Positions 21,468 to 30,746 of a DNA stretch of 64,000 bases are shown here, one piece after another. This DNA is from Ruficoccus sp. ZRK36 (lineage in GTDB: Bacteria > Verrucomicrobiota > Verrucomicrobiia > Opitutales > Cerasicoccaceae), in assembly GCF_019603315.1 (NCBI RefSeq), contig NZ_CP080649.1, positions 3,563,436 to 3,627,435 of the forward strand, in the 5' to 3' direction. The position numbers and the translations under genes are program-made. The notes beneath the pieces are model-generated. The model searched no databases and was not told where the DNA came from. It was given only the letters and a program-made list of their open reading frames with translations. Each line of letters opens with the position of its first letter. Position 1 is the stretch's first letter.

Positions 21468-22487
21468 CTAGGAGCCGACGGCCAGACGCTGGAACTGGCT
21501 GAGCACGAACTGGCTGAGCGCGCGCAGACGCGGGACCGGCTCCAGCTCGGCAAAGGGCTCCAGAACGGCCTCGGCCTTGTTCAGCTCCTGCTCAAAGCTG
21601 GAGCTCACCTCGGCGATGACGGCGTAGTCCTTCATCAGCTCGACCAGCTGCGAAGCTTCCAGCTCCCCACGGCGCACGCGCTGCAGGAAGAGCTTCTGCT
21701 CGCCACGGGGCAAACGCTGAAGCAGAACCAGCACCGGCAGGGTAAATTTACCACTGGCCAAGTCGGTGCCGAGGGTCTTGCCGATCTTTTCCTCGTCTCC
21801 GAGGTAGTCGGCCAAATCGTCAAAAATCTGGTAGGCCACACCCAGGTGGCGACTGAACTTACCGGCAGCCTCGGCGAACTCCGGCTCGTAGCCGGCCAGC
21901 GAAGCGCCCAGGTGCGAGGAGACCGAGAACAGCTCGGCGGTCTTCAGGTCGATGACCCGGAAGTACTCCTCCAGCGAAAAGTCGGCATTACCGCGCTCAA
22001 AGGTCTGGCGAATCTCCCCGGCGCACACGCGGCGAGTGGAGAGCGAAACCGCCCGGCACACATCGACCGTCGGGAACTCGGCGGCGAGCACCAGCGCCTG
22101 AGAAAAGAGTGCATCCCCCAGCAAGACGGCGGCGGTGGAGCCATAGCGCGCGCTCACGGTGTCCGAGTTGTGGCGCAGCGTGGCATCATCGAGGATATCG
22201 TCGTGGATCAGCGTGGCCAGGTGGACCAGCTCGACAACGGCGGCGGCACGTACCAGCTCAGGGCTGACCACATCCTCACGCCAGCCTCCGAAGAAGACCA
22301 GCAGCGGGCGCAGACGCTTCCCCTGGTTCTGGAGGCTGTAGCGCACCAGATCGCGGATATCCGTCTCGAAACGCTCAACCTGCGTGTCAAGAAATCTGTC
22401 CAGTGCCTGCATATGCGGGACCACCGGCTTTACGATGTCGTCAAAGGCCGGAGGGCGCGGCTGGCTTTTATTTTGTGCGGTCAGCAT
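21468..22487 (-). CDS. Polyprenyl diphosphate synthase (trans-isoprenyl, long-chain type)
   Basis: This 339-residue all-helical enzyme extends an allylic diphosphate with isopentenyl diphosphate, supplying quinone side chains. QGKRLRPLLVF carries the diphosphate-binding region. The first Asp-rich motif is LIHDDILDDATLR and the second is YQIFDDLADYLGDEEKIGK. GTDLASGKFTLPVLVLL follows the second motif as in octaprenyl/nonaprenyl synthases (IspB/HepT group). Length fits that group. Chain length cannot be read safely from the sequence. The gene is divergent from the CPBP gene. Confidence 0.92.
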   Translation of the reverse strand: MLTAQNKSQPRPPAFDDIVKPVVPHMQALDRFLDTQVERFETDIRDLVRYSLQNQGKRLRPLLVFFGGWREDVVSPELVRAAAVVELVHLATLIHDDILDDATLRHNSDTVSARYGSTAAVLLGDALFSQALVLAAEFPTVDVCRAVSLSTRRVCAGEIRQTFERGNADFSLEEYFRVIDLKTAELFSVSSHLGASLAGYEPEFAEAAGKFSRHLGVAYQIFDDLADYLGDEEKIGKTLGTDLASGKFTLPVLVLLQRLPRGEQKLFLQRVRRGELEASQLVELMKDYAVIAEVSSSFEQELNKAEAVLEPFAELEPVPRLRALSQFVLSQFQRLAVGS

Positions 22488-22606
22488 ATTTTACCGTTGC
22501 GGTTTGGCAGATTGGACGGAAAACCTCAACCCCTGTTTTCACAGACTCTTCACCAAGGGTCAGCTTTTGTCAAAGCATCCGCCCATTCTCACAACCTTTA
22601 TCCGCT

Positions 22607-23410
22607 ATGCAAACGTCCTCCACCGACGCCTCTGCCACGCCGATTTTTCTCTCGCTGGCCCAGTCAGAAACCCCTGCTACCGCTGCCCCCGATGCGGCCG
22701 AGCCCGTCACCACGGCCACCACACAGGCCCCCGAGGAGCTGCCCGCCGAGGACAACAAGAGCGATATGCAGAGCGATCCGCTCATGATCGTGATCCTTTT
22801 CGCGGCCAGTATCTATCTGTTCAAGCTGTGGCTGGACGACTTTAAGGCCAACAAGCGCGGCGAGCCCAACCCAAAGGCCTTCCCGGGGGCCACCGCCTGC
22901 TCCGCCCTGTGCGTGATCGTGGCTGTCGTCGGGGCGCTCATCCTGCTGGCGGTCGAAACCTTCGGGGAAATCGCCCTGGGGGTCTCCGCCGAGCAGAGCG
23001 ACATCACCTGGCTGGCCCTCCTCTCGATCTGTGCCGCCGCCTTTTTCGAGGAGCTGATCTTCCGCGGCTACCTCGTGGTCACGAAAAAAGGTACCGCCGC
23101 CCTCGTGGGCAGCATTTTTATCTTTTCGTTCCTCTTTGCCGCGCTGCACCCCTTTGTCTGGGACCTGGAGATGCCCGAGGGCGTCCCCGGCTGGCAGTTC
23201 TGGCAGGGCTCGCTGAGCTTCGACTTCGGGGTCAAAGGCTGGTTCAGCACCGCACTGGTTTTCGCCAACTCCCTGTGGTTCTACACCGTGCGCTTCTACG
23301 GCCTGAACAAGACCCGCTCGCTCATCCCCTGCATGGCCGCCCACCTCGCCAGCAACGTCGGCGTGTTTGTCATAAAGCTTGTCCAGGGCCACGTGGTGGG
23401 GTTGTATTAG
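22607..23410 (+). CDS. CPBP-family intramembrane metalloprotease
   Basis: The 267 residues have a low-complexity Pro/Ala/Thr/Glu N-terminus (about 1-50) and then about six membrane helices. The CPBP/Rce1 signature motifs are all present: AAAFFEELIFRGYL (EExxxR), FSFLFAALHPFV (FxxxH) and CMAAHLASNVGVF (HxxxN). The ATG at 22607 is chosen because earlier in-frame codons would overlap the start of the divergent polyprenyl synthase gene. Targets are unknown. The small membrane gene at 23414 starts 3 bp after its stop, so the two are probably co-transcribed. Confidence 0.88.
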   Translation: MQTSSTDASATPIFLSLAQSETPATAAPDAAEPVTTATTQAPEELPAEDNKSDMQSDPLMIVILFAASIYLFKLWLDDFKANKRGEPNPKAFPGATACSALCVIVAVVGALILLAVETFGEIALGVSAEQSDITWLALLSICAAAFFEELIFRGYLVVTKKGTAALVGSIFIFSFLFAALHPFVWDLEMPEGVPGWQFWQGSLSFDFGVKGWFSTALVFANSLWFYTVRFYGLNKTRSLIPCMAAHLASNVGVFVIKLVQGHVVGLY

Positions 23411-23413
23411 GTC

Positions 23414-23875
23414 GTGACGCCATCCCCCCACTCCCCCACTTGCGCCTTTGGGCGCAACCATCCCCACCCCAACCAACGCCAGCCCGGCCGGACACTGGCG
23501 GTTATCGCAGTTGTTCTTTTGGTCGGGTCGATGATTGGAGTGTCGATTTCGGTGATCAAACTATTGCAGGTATTCGAGCGTATCGCTGAAGTCGGCACAA
23601 CCGACCCAGACGCGTTTGCTGGTCCAATAGCAGCTGCCCAAACCCCAGCGCTCTTTGCTCTCCCAGCATACATTCTGGGGCTTATATTTGTTGCAGTGTC
23701 CCTCTTCGGTCAGAAATACCGCGCGAAGTGGTTCTTCTGGTTCCTGATCGTGTACAGCACCCTCATGCTGACCGCCATCCCTGTCGGCACGCTACTCGGA
23801 ATCGGCCTCCTGATTTTCCTCATCGTGAAGCGGAAGGAGTTTTTCGCTCCCACCTCTCCAGTAACGTCGGTCTGA
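23414..23875 (+). CDS. Small membrane protein, unknown
   Basis: The 153 residues start with GTG 3 bp after the CPBP stop. The first 27 residues are polar (Pro/His-rich). A long helix LAVIAVVLLVGSMIGVSISVIKLL is followed by an amphipathic segment (VFERIAEVGTTDPDAFAGPIAAA) and three further helices, ending FLIVKRKEFF. The helix-plus-loop start is reminiscent of MotA/TolQ proton-channel subunits, but conserved residues are too few to claim this. Base composition is less GC-rich than the neighbours. The true start is uncertain. Confidence 0.55.
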   Translation: MTPSPHSPTCAFGRNHPHPNQRQPGRTLAVIAVVLLVGSMIGVSISVIKLLQVFERIAEVGTTDPDAFAGPIAAAQTPALFALPAYILGLIFVAVSLFGQKYRAKWFFWFLIVYSTLMLTAIPVGTLLGIGLLIFLIVKRKEFFAPTSPVTSV

Positions 23876-24048
23876 TTGTGATTATTGAAGACAGCAAGCA
23901 AAAGCGCTTTCTGATCAAGGCCGACACCATCCGGATGATCGAGCAGATCGCGGATAAGTAAAAGAATGCATCCGCCGTGCCCGTCACGTAAACGGCACAG
24001 TGCCAGGATTGTTTTACGCGCTGCGCCGGTCTATGACCTGACGGCATC

Positions 24049-24531
24049 ATGAAAGCCGCCCTCCTGTTTCTCGTATTGCTGACGCTGTCGGCCGCCGCTC
24101 TCCGCTCCGACGATACGTACCCCGTCACTCCCGACACGAAAACACTGACTGCCACCCACGACGCCCCCACTCCATCCCCGGAAGTATTCTCCGTCCTCGG
24201 GACTTGGCGCTTGGTCAAAGCTGACGGTCAGGGCATCGCGGTGCCTTTCTACATGCGTCTCGATGCCGACGGCTCGGTCCGGCTCTGGCCTATCGAAAGC
24301 GGCTGCAACCACCCCGAGCACCGTATCGCCCCCGGCACTTACGCTATCGACGCAAAGACCTTTACCTTTTTCAAGGATGGCGCCCCACCTGTTCCCTCCT
24401 CCTACACGCTGGTCGACGGCACGCTTACCCTGTCCACCCCGCAGGGCCACGAACTCATCTATGAGCGCGTCGACAACCCGCCTGCCCCCGGCCACCTGCC
24501 GAAAGAGACTCCCGCCGCTGACATTCCCTGA
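24049..24531 (+). CDS. Small secreted protein with lipocalin-like domain
   Basis: The 160 residues have a signal peptide, MKAALLFLVLLTLSAAALRS, and a polar linker. A compact beta domain then starts VLGTWRLVKADGQGIAVPFYMRLDADGSVRLW. The GTW...DGSV...TYTLVDGTLTL layout is typical of small lipocalin/META-like barrels that bind or sense ligands in the periplasm. The family is not certain. It is monocistronic, with a diverged repeat (TTTGCGTCTTCGTGTCTTTG, 24580-24599) between it and the next gene. Confidence 0.6.
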   Translation: MKAALLFLVLLTLSAAALRSDDTYPVTPDTKTLTATHDAPTPSPEVFSVLGTWRLVKADGQGIAVPFYMRLDADGSVRLWPIESGCNHPEHRIAPGTYAIDAKTFTFFKDGAPPVPSSYTLVDGTLTLSTPQGHELIYERVDNPPAPGHLPKETPAADIP

Positions 24532-24675
24532 GGACGTGCTTAGGCTCCGCCTCATCGATGATGTAAAAGATGCTCCCCCCCTTTGCGTCTTCGTGTCTTT
24601 GCGGTTAATCCCCCTCAATAAAACCGCGCTTTGCGTTTGCCATCCGGGGCGGGTCGGGTTCCCCTCTAGGGCTTT

Positions 24676-26700
24676 ATGGCTCAAAACGACCTTTCCCGCA
24701 ATCGCCTCGCCGAGGAGGCCAGCCTGTACCTGCGCCAGCACGCCGAGAACCCCGTGCACTGGCAGCCCTGGGGCCCGGAAGCCTTTGAGGAGGCCAAGCG
24801 CCGCAACGTGCCTGTCATCGTCTCGATCGGGTACAGCTCCTGCCATTGGTGCCACGTGATGGAGCGGGAGAGCTTCGAGGACCCGTACATCGCGGGCCTG
24901 ATGAACCAGTTTTTCGTCTGCATCAAGGTGGACCGCGAGGAGCGCCCGGACGTGGACCAGGTCTACATGGAGGCCGTCCAGATGATCAACCAGCACGGCG
25001 GCTGGCCCCTGAACGCCTTTTGCCTGCCGGACGGGCGGCCCTTCTTCGGGGGCACGTACTTCCCGCCCGAGGACCGCGGCCAGGGCATCGTCCCGTGGCC
25101 CCAGCTCATCATGCGCATCGCCGACTATTTTAAGAAGAACCGCGCCGAGCTGGAGGAAAACGCCGACAACATCGCCAAGAACCTCGTCGCCGCCAACGTC
25201 CCCATGGGCGCGGACGGCTCTCCCCTGCCCAACGAGGCCCTGATCACCGCCGCCGAGGCCATCTGCGGCCAGCACGACGATGAGTGGGGCGGCTTTGGCG
25301 ATGCCCCGAAGTTCCCCCCGTCCATGACGCTTGACTTCCTGCTGGCCATCCGCGCCACCAAGGCTGCCGACTCCAACCCGCAGCTGTCGATGCGCCTCAA
25401 CGACGTCATCCGTAAGTCCTTAGCCGGGATGGCGCGGGGCGGCATCTTTGACCAGATCGGGGGCGGGTTCTGCCGCTACAGCACGGACAAGTTCTGGATG
25501 ATCCCGCACTTTGAGAAAATGCTCTCCGACAACGGCCTGCTGCTCTCGCTCTTCTCCAAGGGCTGGCAGCGCTACCGGCAGCCGCTCTACGCCGATGTCG
25601 TGGCCGAGACCATCGGCTGGCTTGAGCGCGAGATGAGCGCCCCCGGCGGCACCTTTTACGCCTCGCTCGATGCCGACGCCGACGGCGTCGAGGGCAAGAC
25701 CTACGTGTGGACTCCCGAGGAGATCGAGTCCATCCTCGGCCCAGAGGAGGCCAAGGAGTTTAACGACGCCTACCTCATCACCCAGAAGGGTAACTTCGGC
25801 AGCTCCGGCGCTTCGAACCCGTGCTTTGCCGGAGGTGGCACTGAGCTGCGCGCCCGTCTCGCCCCGGCCCGTGAGAAGCTTCTCGCCGAGCGCCAGAAGC
25901 GCCCCGCCCCCACCCGCGACCCCAAAGTCCTCCTCTCCTGGAACGCCCTCGCCATCCGTGGCATGGCCACCGCCGCCGTCACTTTTGGCAAAAAGGAGTG
26001 GTTCGCCCGTGCCCGTCAGGCTGCCGACTTCCTCTGGGAAAACCTGCGCACCGACGATGGCCGCCTCTACGCGGTTTACTACCCGGAGTCCGGCCCGCGC
26101 GTCACCGCCACCCTCGACGACTACGCCTACACTATGGAAGCGCTGCTCGCCCTCGGCGCGTGGTCAGACTGGCACGAGCCCGGCACCGCACAGGCTTACC
26201 TCGACCGCGCCGTCACACTCATGGAGACGGTCTTCACGCACTTCCGGGATGCCGCGCAGGTGGGCTTCTACACCATCGCCGACGACGCCGAGGAGCTTGT
26301 CGCCCGCAAAAAGATGTGGTTCGACAACGCCACGCCGTCGGGCAACTCCAGCCTTTTACACAGCCTCAGTGCCCTGCACACGCTCACCGGTGAGGAGAAG
26401 TACGCCAAGGAGATGAACGAGCTGCGCCAGGCCTATCCCGGCCTGACCGAGCGCGCCCCGGCCGCCGTCGCCCACGCCCTCTCCGCCTACACTCAGCAGG
26501 CTGCCGGACTGGCCACGATCAAGGTCAAGGGTACGACTGATCTGGAGCCGCTGCGCGCCGCTCTGGTCGAGTATCCGTGGCGACAGGTCTACGTCAGCCT
26601 GAGCGACGATCCGGCCCAGCCCGACGGCTACCAGCTGTGCGTCGGCACCACCTGCTCCGCCCCCACCACCGACCCAACCGAAGTCGCTAACTACCTCTAG
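24676..26700 (+). CDS. YyaL/DUF255 thioredoxin-domain protein
   Basis: The 674 residues match the bacterial relatives of spermatogenesis-associated protein 20. The N-terminal thioredoxin-like domain (about 1-160) carries [17 protein letters not shown] with Cys56 and Cys59, then [39 protein letters not shown]. The rest is an (alpha/alpha) barrel typical of glycan-active or cellobiose-epimerase-like folds, with [34 protein letters not shown] and [13 protein letters not shown]. Biochemical activity of this widespread family is unclear. It is a single gene with repeats on both sides. Confidence 0.93.
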   Translation: MAQNDLSRNRLAEEASLYLRQHAENPVHWQPWGPEAFEEAKRRNVPVIVSIGYSSCHWCHVMERESFEDPYIAGLMNQFFVCIKVDREERPDVDQVYMEAVQMINQHGGWPLNAFCLPDGRPFFGGTYFPPEDRGQGIVPWPQLIMRIADYFKKNRAELEENADNIAKNLVAANVPMGADGSPLPNEALITAAEAICGQHDDEWGGFGDAPKFPPSMTLDFLLAIRATKAADSNPQLSMRLNDVIRKSLAGMARGGIFDQIGGGFCRYSTDKFWMIPHFEKMLSDNGLLLSLFSKGWQRYRQPLYADVVAETIGWLEREMSAPGGTFYASLDADADGVEGKTYVWTPEEIESILGPEEAKEFNDAYLITQKGNFGSSGASNPCFAGGGTELRARLAPAREKLLAERQKRPAPTRDPKVLLSWNALAIRGMATAAVTFGKKEWFARARQAADFLWENLRTDDGRLYAVYYPESGPRVTATLDDYAYTMEALLALGAWSDWHEPGTAQAYLDRAVTLMETVFTHFRDAAQVGFYTIADDAEELVARKKMWFDNATPSGNSSLLHSLSALHTLTGEEKYAKEMNELRQAYPGLTERAPAAVAHALSAYTQQAAGLATIKVKGTTDLEPLRAALVEYPWRQVYVSLSDDPAQPDGYQLCVGTTCSAPTTDPTEVANYL

Positions 26701-26810
26701 GCCGGGTTGCATCCGGTGGCGTTGATGACTCCACCTTCGTGGAGCCATGGACAACGGCGATTGATGCCTGCTCAAAGGAACTCCGCGTACGAAGTGAAAA
26801 GAGAAAGGGG

Positions 26811-26871
26811 CAGCGAACGCAAGGAGCGATGGGGCAGAGCCCCATCAATCGGATCAAACGCCGAGCGTTTG
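26811..26871. repeat. Intergenic repeat, GATGGGGC-GCCCCATC / CAAACGC-GCGTTTG family
   Basis: CAGCGAACGC, then GAGCGATGGGGCAGAGCCCC and ATCAATCGGAT, and finally the palindrome CAAACGCCGAGCGTTTG. The copy at 39639-39703 is its reverse complement over almost the whole length. Confidence 0.85.
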
Positions 26872-26888
26872 TGCGGGCGTGCCCTGCC

Positions 26889-27317
26889 TCACGCGCTGTA
26901 GGTGGCGGAGTTCTTCGAGTCTTCGTCGATGGTGACGGCGGTGACCCAGGCGCGCCCCTCCGAGTCTTCACGCACGAGCTGGTCAAAGACCCCGTGCAGG
27001 TGCTGGGCAAGCCCCTCGCATGAGCAGCTCTCGACCAGGTAGATCTTGAACGCGTCCGGGTGGCCGGAGACGATACGCTCGCGCAGCGGATCATCGGCGT
27101 TAAAGACACAGGCGTGATCGAGGTTTTTATCGATCCAGGCCCGCAGGTACTTGAGCTTGCCAAAGTCCACGACGAAGCCGTTGGCGTCCGGCTCGCGGCA
27201 GCCAAAGGTGACGTGGATGGTCCAGTTGTGCCCGTGCAGCAGCGCGCAATGCCCGTCGTGGCAGTGTTGGCGGTGGGCAAAGGGAATGTCGCTAAAGGTC
27301 TTGCGGCAGGTTAGCAC
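26889..27317 (-). CDS. queD: 6-carboxy-tetrahydropterin synthase
   Basis: QueD converts 7,8-dihydroneopterin triphosphate to 6-carboxy-tetrahydropterin, the first committed step to preQ0 and queuosine. The 142 residues contain IPFAHRQH, and [16 protein letters not shown] with catalytic Cys24 and zinc ligands His28/His30. [21 protein letters not shown] is the standard follow-up, with His/Asp in the right places, and [14 protein letters not shown] carries the conserved Glu/Ser. Its start overlaps the queC stop by 7 bp, so the two are translationally coupled. The Cys-less paralogue at 19436 differs at the active site. Confidence 0.93.
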   Translation of the reverse strand: MLTCRKTFSDIPFAHRQHCHDGHCALLHGHNWTIHVTFGCREPDANGFVVDFGKLKYLRAWIDKNLDHACVFNADDPLRERIVSGHPDAFKIYLVESCSCEGLAQHLHGVFDQLVREDSEGRAWVTAVTIDEDSKNSATYSA

Positions 27318-28018
27318 GACAGCCTCCAGTCGTTGGCGATGAGCTCTTCCAGAGAGGGGGCCGTGTCGGCGTAGGGCGTCGGATCCTCGACCCCGGCCAG
27401 ATGAAACGCCTCGCGACGCTCAATGCACGTACCGCAGCGTCCGCAGTGCTTGTCCTCGCCCTGATAGCAGGACCAGGTCTGCGCAAAGGGTACCTCCAGC
27501 TCGGCGCCCTTGCACACGATGTCAGCCTTTGAGAGCTGGACATAGGGCCGATGCAGGAAAATCTCATGCCAGTCGGCCAGGCGGACGGCCCGGTCGAGCG
27601 CATCGGTGAACTCCTCGCGACAGTCCGGGTAGATGGTGTGGTCCCCGGCATGCGCGGCATAGGCGACGCAGTCAGCCTTTTGGGAGATGGCCCAGGCGGT
27701 AGCCAGCGAGAGCAGCAGCATGTTGCGGTTCGGCACGACGGTCTGCTTCATCGAGTCCTCGGCGTAGTGGCCCTCCGGCACAGCGATGGACGGATCGGTC
27801 AGGCTGCTGCCACCGAGCAGGCCGGTCACGGCGGACAGATCAGCCACGCGGTGCTCGACCCCGAGCGAAGCGCAGACCTGGGCGGCGCAGTCCAGCTCCT
27901 TGCGGTGGCGCTGGCCGTAGTTGACCGAGAGCGCGGCCGCTTCGTGGCCGCTTTTTAACAGGTCGTACAAGAGGACGGTCGAGTCCAGACCGCCGGAATA
28001 AACAACTATCGCTTTCAT
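27311..28018 (-). CDS. queC: 7-cyano-7-deazaguanine (preQ0) synthase
   Basis: QueC uses ATP and ammonia to turn 7-carboxy-7-deazaguanine into preQ0. The 235 residues begin [19 protein letters not shown], the PP-loop (SGGLDS). [15 protein letters not shown] and [11 protein letters not shown] follow. The zinc site near the C-terminus is [20 protein letters not shown] with four Cys. The start at 28018 is chosen because upstream in-frame codons run into a repeat and show no family similarity. No preQ1 riboswitch consensus was found upstream. queE is not in the window and must be elsewhere if the pathway is complete. Confidence 0.95.
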   Translation of the reverse strand: MKAIVVYSGGLDSTVLLYDLLKSGHEAAALSVNYGQRHRKELDCAAQVCASLGVEHRVADLSAVTGLLGGSSLTDPSIAVPEGHYAEDSMKQTVVPNRNMLLLSLATAWAISQKADCVAYAAHAGDHTIYPDCREEFTDALDRAVRLADWHEIFLHRPYVQLSKADIVCKGAELEVPFAQTWSCYQGEDKHCGRCGTCIERREAFHLAGVEDPTPYADTAPSLEELIANDWRLSC

Positions 28019-28132
28019 GATGAAATTCAGTTTGCGGGCGGCCTCGTGCCGCCCCACCCCTGGGAATTTCCTAGCAGGGAAGTCGCATGAGCGTGCGCAA
28101 AACCCGCTCAGAGTCGATGTTTTATTTTTTGC

Positions 28133-28198
28133 CGGGCTTACGCAGCCCTGCACCCGCGGCAAGTCCGGCTGGACCAGCATTTAGCCTGCACTTTCGAG
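28133..28198. repeat. Intergenic repeat, GGGCTTACGCAGCCC / CACCCGCGGCA family (reverse copy)
   Basis: Read on the minus strand this gives GAAAGTGCAGGCT, an insertion of about 20 nt relative to the other copies, then TTGCCGCGGGTG and GGGCTGCGTAAGCCC. It is homologous to 17245-17291 and 51639-51685. Confidence 0.7.
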
Positions 28199-28211
28199 TA
28201 GTTGGTCATTG

Positions 28212-28272
28212 AGGGGTAGCGAACGCAGTGAGCGATGGGGCTTAGCCCCATCAATGTCCTGTGCGGTCACGC
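28212..28272. repeat. Intergenic repeat, GATGGGGC-GCCCCATC family
   Basis: GGGGTAGCGAACGCAGTGAG, then CGATGGGGCTTAGCCCCATC and AATGTCCTGTGCGGTCA. The element at 43542-43601 is its reverse complement. It directly abuts the stop of the next gene. Confidence 0.85.
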
Positions 28273-28274
28273 AC

Positions 28275-28622
28275 TTATCCGAAGGTGTCGCCCTTCCAGC
28301 CCCACATGGCTCCCTGAGCGCTGGCGAACTTTACGTAGATGCGCTCGCCGGGGATGCCCAGCTCGTCCTCGACCAGCTGGCATAGGCCCTTGCTGAGGAT
28401 TTTGGTTTTGTCGGCGGCCAGCCCGAGAGCGTGCAGCTCCAGGTAGGCGACGGGGTCCTCCGTCCCGGCGAAGCTCATGGGCACGTCGGGCTTGAGGGCG
28501 ACCATCATGTAGGACTCGGGCTTACCGAGGAGCTCAGCGGTCAGCTTGGAGGAGCGCTTGAGCAGGAGGTGGCGGGCCTCCTCCGACACCGCGAGATTGG
28601 TCTGGATATTAAGATACGGCAT
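28275..28622 (-). CDS. MIF/phenylpyruvate tautomerase family protein
   Basis: The 115 residues equal the length of macrophage migration inhibitory factor. The start MPYLNIQTN leaves Pro2 as the N-terminal catalytic proline after Met removal. LLGKPESYMMVAL aligns with the GKPPQY region containing the active-site Lys. MSFAGTEDPVAYLELHALG and the C-terminal MWGWKGDTFG also match. The CxxC redox motif of animal MIF is absent. The expected activity is keto-enol tautomerisation; the physiological role in bacteria is uncertain. The minus frame stays open far upstream across the next gene, but only this part is MIF-like. Confidence 0.88.
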   Translation of the reverse strand: MPYLNIQTNLAVSEEARHLLLKRSSKLTAELLGKPESYMMVALKPDVPMSFAGTEDPVAYLELHALGLAADKTKILSKGLCQLVEDELGIPGERIYVKFASAQGAMWGWKGDTFG

Positions 28623-28787
28623 ATGGGAAGGTACCGTTACAGCCCCTGTTGTGCAAACTGGCGGAGCCGATATTTCGGGTGTATCGATTCCGTAAAATTG
28701 ACCATTGCTCCCAATATTTGACAAAAGCGAGAGGGGGCACGGCTTTGCTCTAGACACGGCCATGGGCAGTGCTAGGGGTCGATCATT

Positions 28788-30359
28788 ATGCAAATCTCCG
28801 TTAACGTTTCCCCTCAGCACATGAACCTCGACGAGTACCGGGACAAGGTCCTGGGCTGCTGGATGGGCAAGAATATCGGTGGGACGCTCGGCGCGCCCTT
28901 CGAGAACACCCAGCAGATGAACGACGTGCATTTCTACACGCAGGACCTCAAGGGCCAGCCCGAGCCCAACGACGACCTCGACCTGCAGTTGGTATGGCTG
29001 CAGGCCATCGAAGAGCACGGCCTCTACAACATCACCCCGCGCCTGCTCGGCGAGTACTGGATGAACCACATCGTCGGCCCGTGGAACGAGTACGGCGTCT
29101 GCAAGGCGAACATCGCCGCCGGGCTTTACCCTCCCCTCTCCGGCTCCTGCAACAACGACATGTGGAAGTACAGCAACGGCGCCTGGATCCGCTCCGAGGT
29201 CTGGGCCTGCATGCTGCCCGGCTCCCCGGACGAGGCCGCCAAGTTCGCGTATATGGACTCTTGCTGCGACCACACCGGTGAGGGCGTTTACGCCGAGATG
29301 TTTACCGCCAGCCTGGAGGCAGCAGCCTTCGTGGTCTCCGACGTGCGCGAGCTGATCAGCATCGGTCTGTCCAAGATCCCGCCCGAGAGCCGCCTCGCCG
29401 AAAACGTAAAACTGGCCTGCGAACTCTACGACACCAAGGTCGAGTTTAGCGAGGCGCGTAACCGCATCGTCGAAGCCAACAAGGACCTCGGCTGGTTCCA
29501 GGCCCCCGGCAACATCGCTTTTACCATCATCGCCATCCTCTACGGTGAGGGTGACTTTGGGAAAACCATCTGCCTCGCCACCAACTGCGGCGACGACACG
29601 GACTGCACCGCGGCCACCGCCGGAGCCATTCTGGGCATCATCCACGGTCGCAAGGCCCTACCGCAAAAATGGATCGAGCCCATCGGTGACAGCATCCAGA
29701 CCGTGGCCATCAACCGCTTCAACCTCGATGTCCCCGCCAGCGTGACCGAGCTGACCGATCGTGTCATCAGCCAGGCTCTCGACAACTGCAATTATAACCG
29801 TAAGCTAGTCGCCCTCGACGAGCGCCCGACCGAGTTTACGGCAGATTTCCAGGCATCCCTCAACGACAGCGAATGGGTAAAAACCCGTCTGTGGTCCCTC
29901 TCGCCCTACGACCTGGTCTTTGACCTGCCCTATGCTGAGCTGAGCGTGGACTATCAGGATGGCCCCGAGATCGAGGAGGGCGTGGACAAGAAAATCCGCG
30001 TCATCATCCGCAACGCCAACCACCGTGAGCAGCTCATGCACCTGAACTGGGAGCTCCCCGAGGGGTGGACGATGCTGCCCGGCCCCTCGGCCTCGCTCAA
30101 TTCCAAGAAAGGCCTGCAGCCAGGCGTCGACTTTGTCCTGCGTCCCGGCCCGATCCACTCCGTTTACACCTATGTCCCGCTCAAGGTCACCCTCAGTGGC
30201 CGCATGAATCCGGTCGGCGTCCATGTGCCCTTCCAGCTCAAGGGCGGCGTCCAGCACTGCGCCAATAGCGCCGGAGACTGGCACCTGGCCTACTGGGACG
30301 AACGCACAAGGGCACTTGGTCGCCTCGACCGCACAAAGGTCAAGCTGCAGATATCCTAG
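28788..30359 (+). CDS. ADP-ribosylglycohydrolase-family protein with C-terminal beta domain
   Basis: The 523 residues begin with an all-helical ADP-ribosylglycohydrolase/dinitrogenase-reductase-activating fold. DKVLGCWMGKNIGGTLGAPFE opens it, NDDLDLQLVWLQAIEEHG is the first metal site, and ATNCGDDTDCTAATAGAILG the second (about 265). Residues about 385-523 form an added beta-sandwich-like region (DKKIRVIIRNANHREQLM, then LNWELPEGWTML), similar in style to alpha-galactosidase-associated NEW3-type domains. Enzymes of this fold remove ADP-ribose or related groups; the substrate is unknown. An inner ATG at 28821 is an alternative start, as conserved sequence begins there. Confidence 0.85.
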   Translation: MQISVNVSPQHMNLDEYRDKVLGCWMGKNIGGTLGAPFENTQQMNDVHFYTQDLKGQPEPNDDLDLQLVWLQAIEEHGLYNITPRLLGEYWMNHIVGPWNEYGVCKANIAAGLYPPLSGSCNNDMWKYSNGAWIRSEVWACMLPGSPDEAAKFAYMDSCCDHTGEGVYAEMFTASLEAAAFVVSDVRELISIGLSKIPPESRLAENVKLACELYDTKVEFSEARNRIVEANKDLGWFQAPGNIAFTIIAILYGEGDFGKTICLATNCGDDTDCTAATAGAILGIIHGRKALPQKWIEPIGDSIQTVAINRFNLDVPASVTELTDRVISQALDNCNYNRKLVALDERPTEFTADFQASLNDSEWVKTRLWSLSPYDLVFDLPYAELSVDYQDGPEIEEGVDKKIRVIIRNANHREQLMHLNWELPEGWTMLPGPSASLNSKKGLQPGVDFVLRPGPIHSVYTYVPLKVTLSGRMNPVGVHVPFQLKGGVQHCANSAGDWHLAYWDERTRALGRLDRTKVKLQIS

Positions 30360-30491
30360 TAACGGTTTAGCTGTTTCTCGCGCAACAGTCCGCGAGTCCG
30401 ATTTGGTTGGCGCGCATCACACCGATGCGCGCCAACTCATACCCGGATTTAGAGTTTGTACTGGAGTAGGCAGCTACGCATGCTCCCGCCC

Positions 30492-30701
30492 ATGCGTACG
30501 CTTTTCTTTACCTCTCTCTTCGCCCTTAGCCTGCTGACCGGTTGCGCCCAGTTTGAGAAAAACGTGGAGGCCGACCAGAACGCCACCAAGCTCAGCAGCG
30601 TCAACGCCACCCAGTCCGCAGATGTAGACACGATGGCTGCCGACGGCCAGATCAACAGCTACGAGCAAGAGCAGATGCAGGAAGCCATCAACGGCAACTA
30701 A
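30492..30701 (+). CDS. Small lipoprotein
   Basis: A 69-residue protein with a signal peptide, MRTLFFTSLFALSLLTGC, and lipobox LTGC (Cys18). The mature part is short and polar (AQFEKNVEADQNATKLSSVN, then a Gln/Glu-rich helix ending in INGN). It resembles small outer-membrane-anchored peptides but no family was recognised. An earlier in-frame start at 30456 would precede the positively charged signal start and is less likely. Confidence 0.7.
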   Translation: MRTLFFTSLFALSLLTGCAQFEKNVEADQNATKLSSVNATQSADVDTMAADGQINSYEQEQMQEAINGN

Positions 30702-30746
30702 GCCCAGGCGGCTTGACGTGCGTAGCGGTATCCGCCGCGCCTGCCA

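Noticed and set aside
23878..23961. A 27-codon frame (GTG start, ending MIEQIADK) after the small membrane gene
   Set aside because: It reads like real protein sequence and could be the end of a decayed gene, but it is too short and has no ribosome-binding site or homologue I know.
28019..28132. preQ1 riboswitch before queC
   Set aside because: A GGGGCGGC/GCCGCCC hairpin lies close to the queC start on the minus strand, but the class I loop, the A-rich tail and the class II and III patterns are missing.
28623..29645. Upstream extension of the MIF homologue across the ADP-ribosylglycohydrolase-family gene
   Set aside because: MIF starts exactly at 28622 with the catalytic Pro after Met. The extension is antisense to a well-supported gene and has no family pattern.
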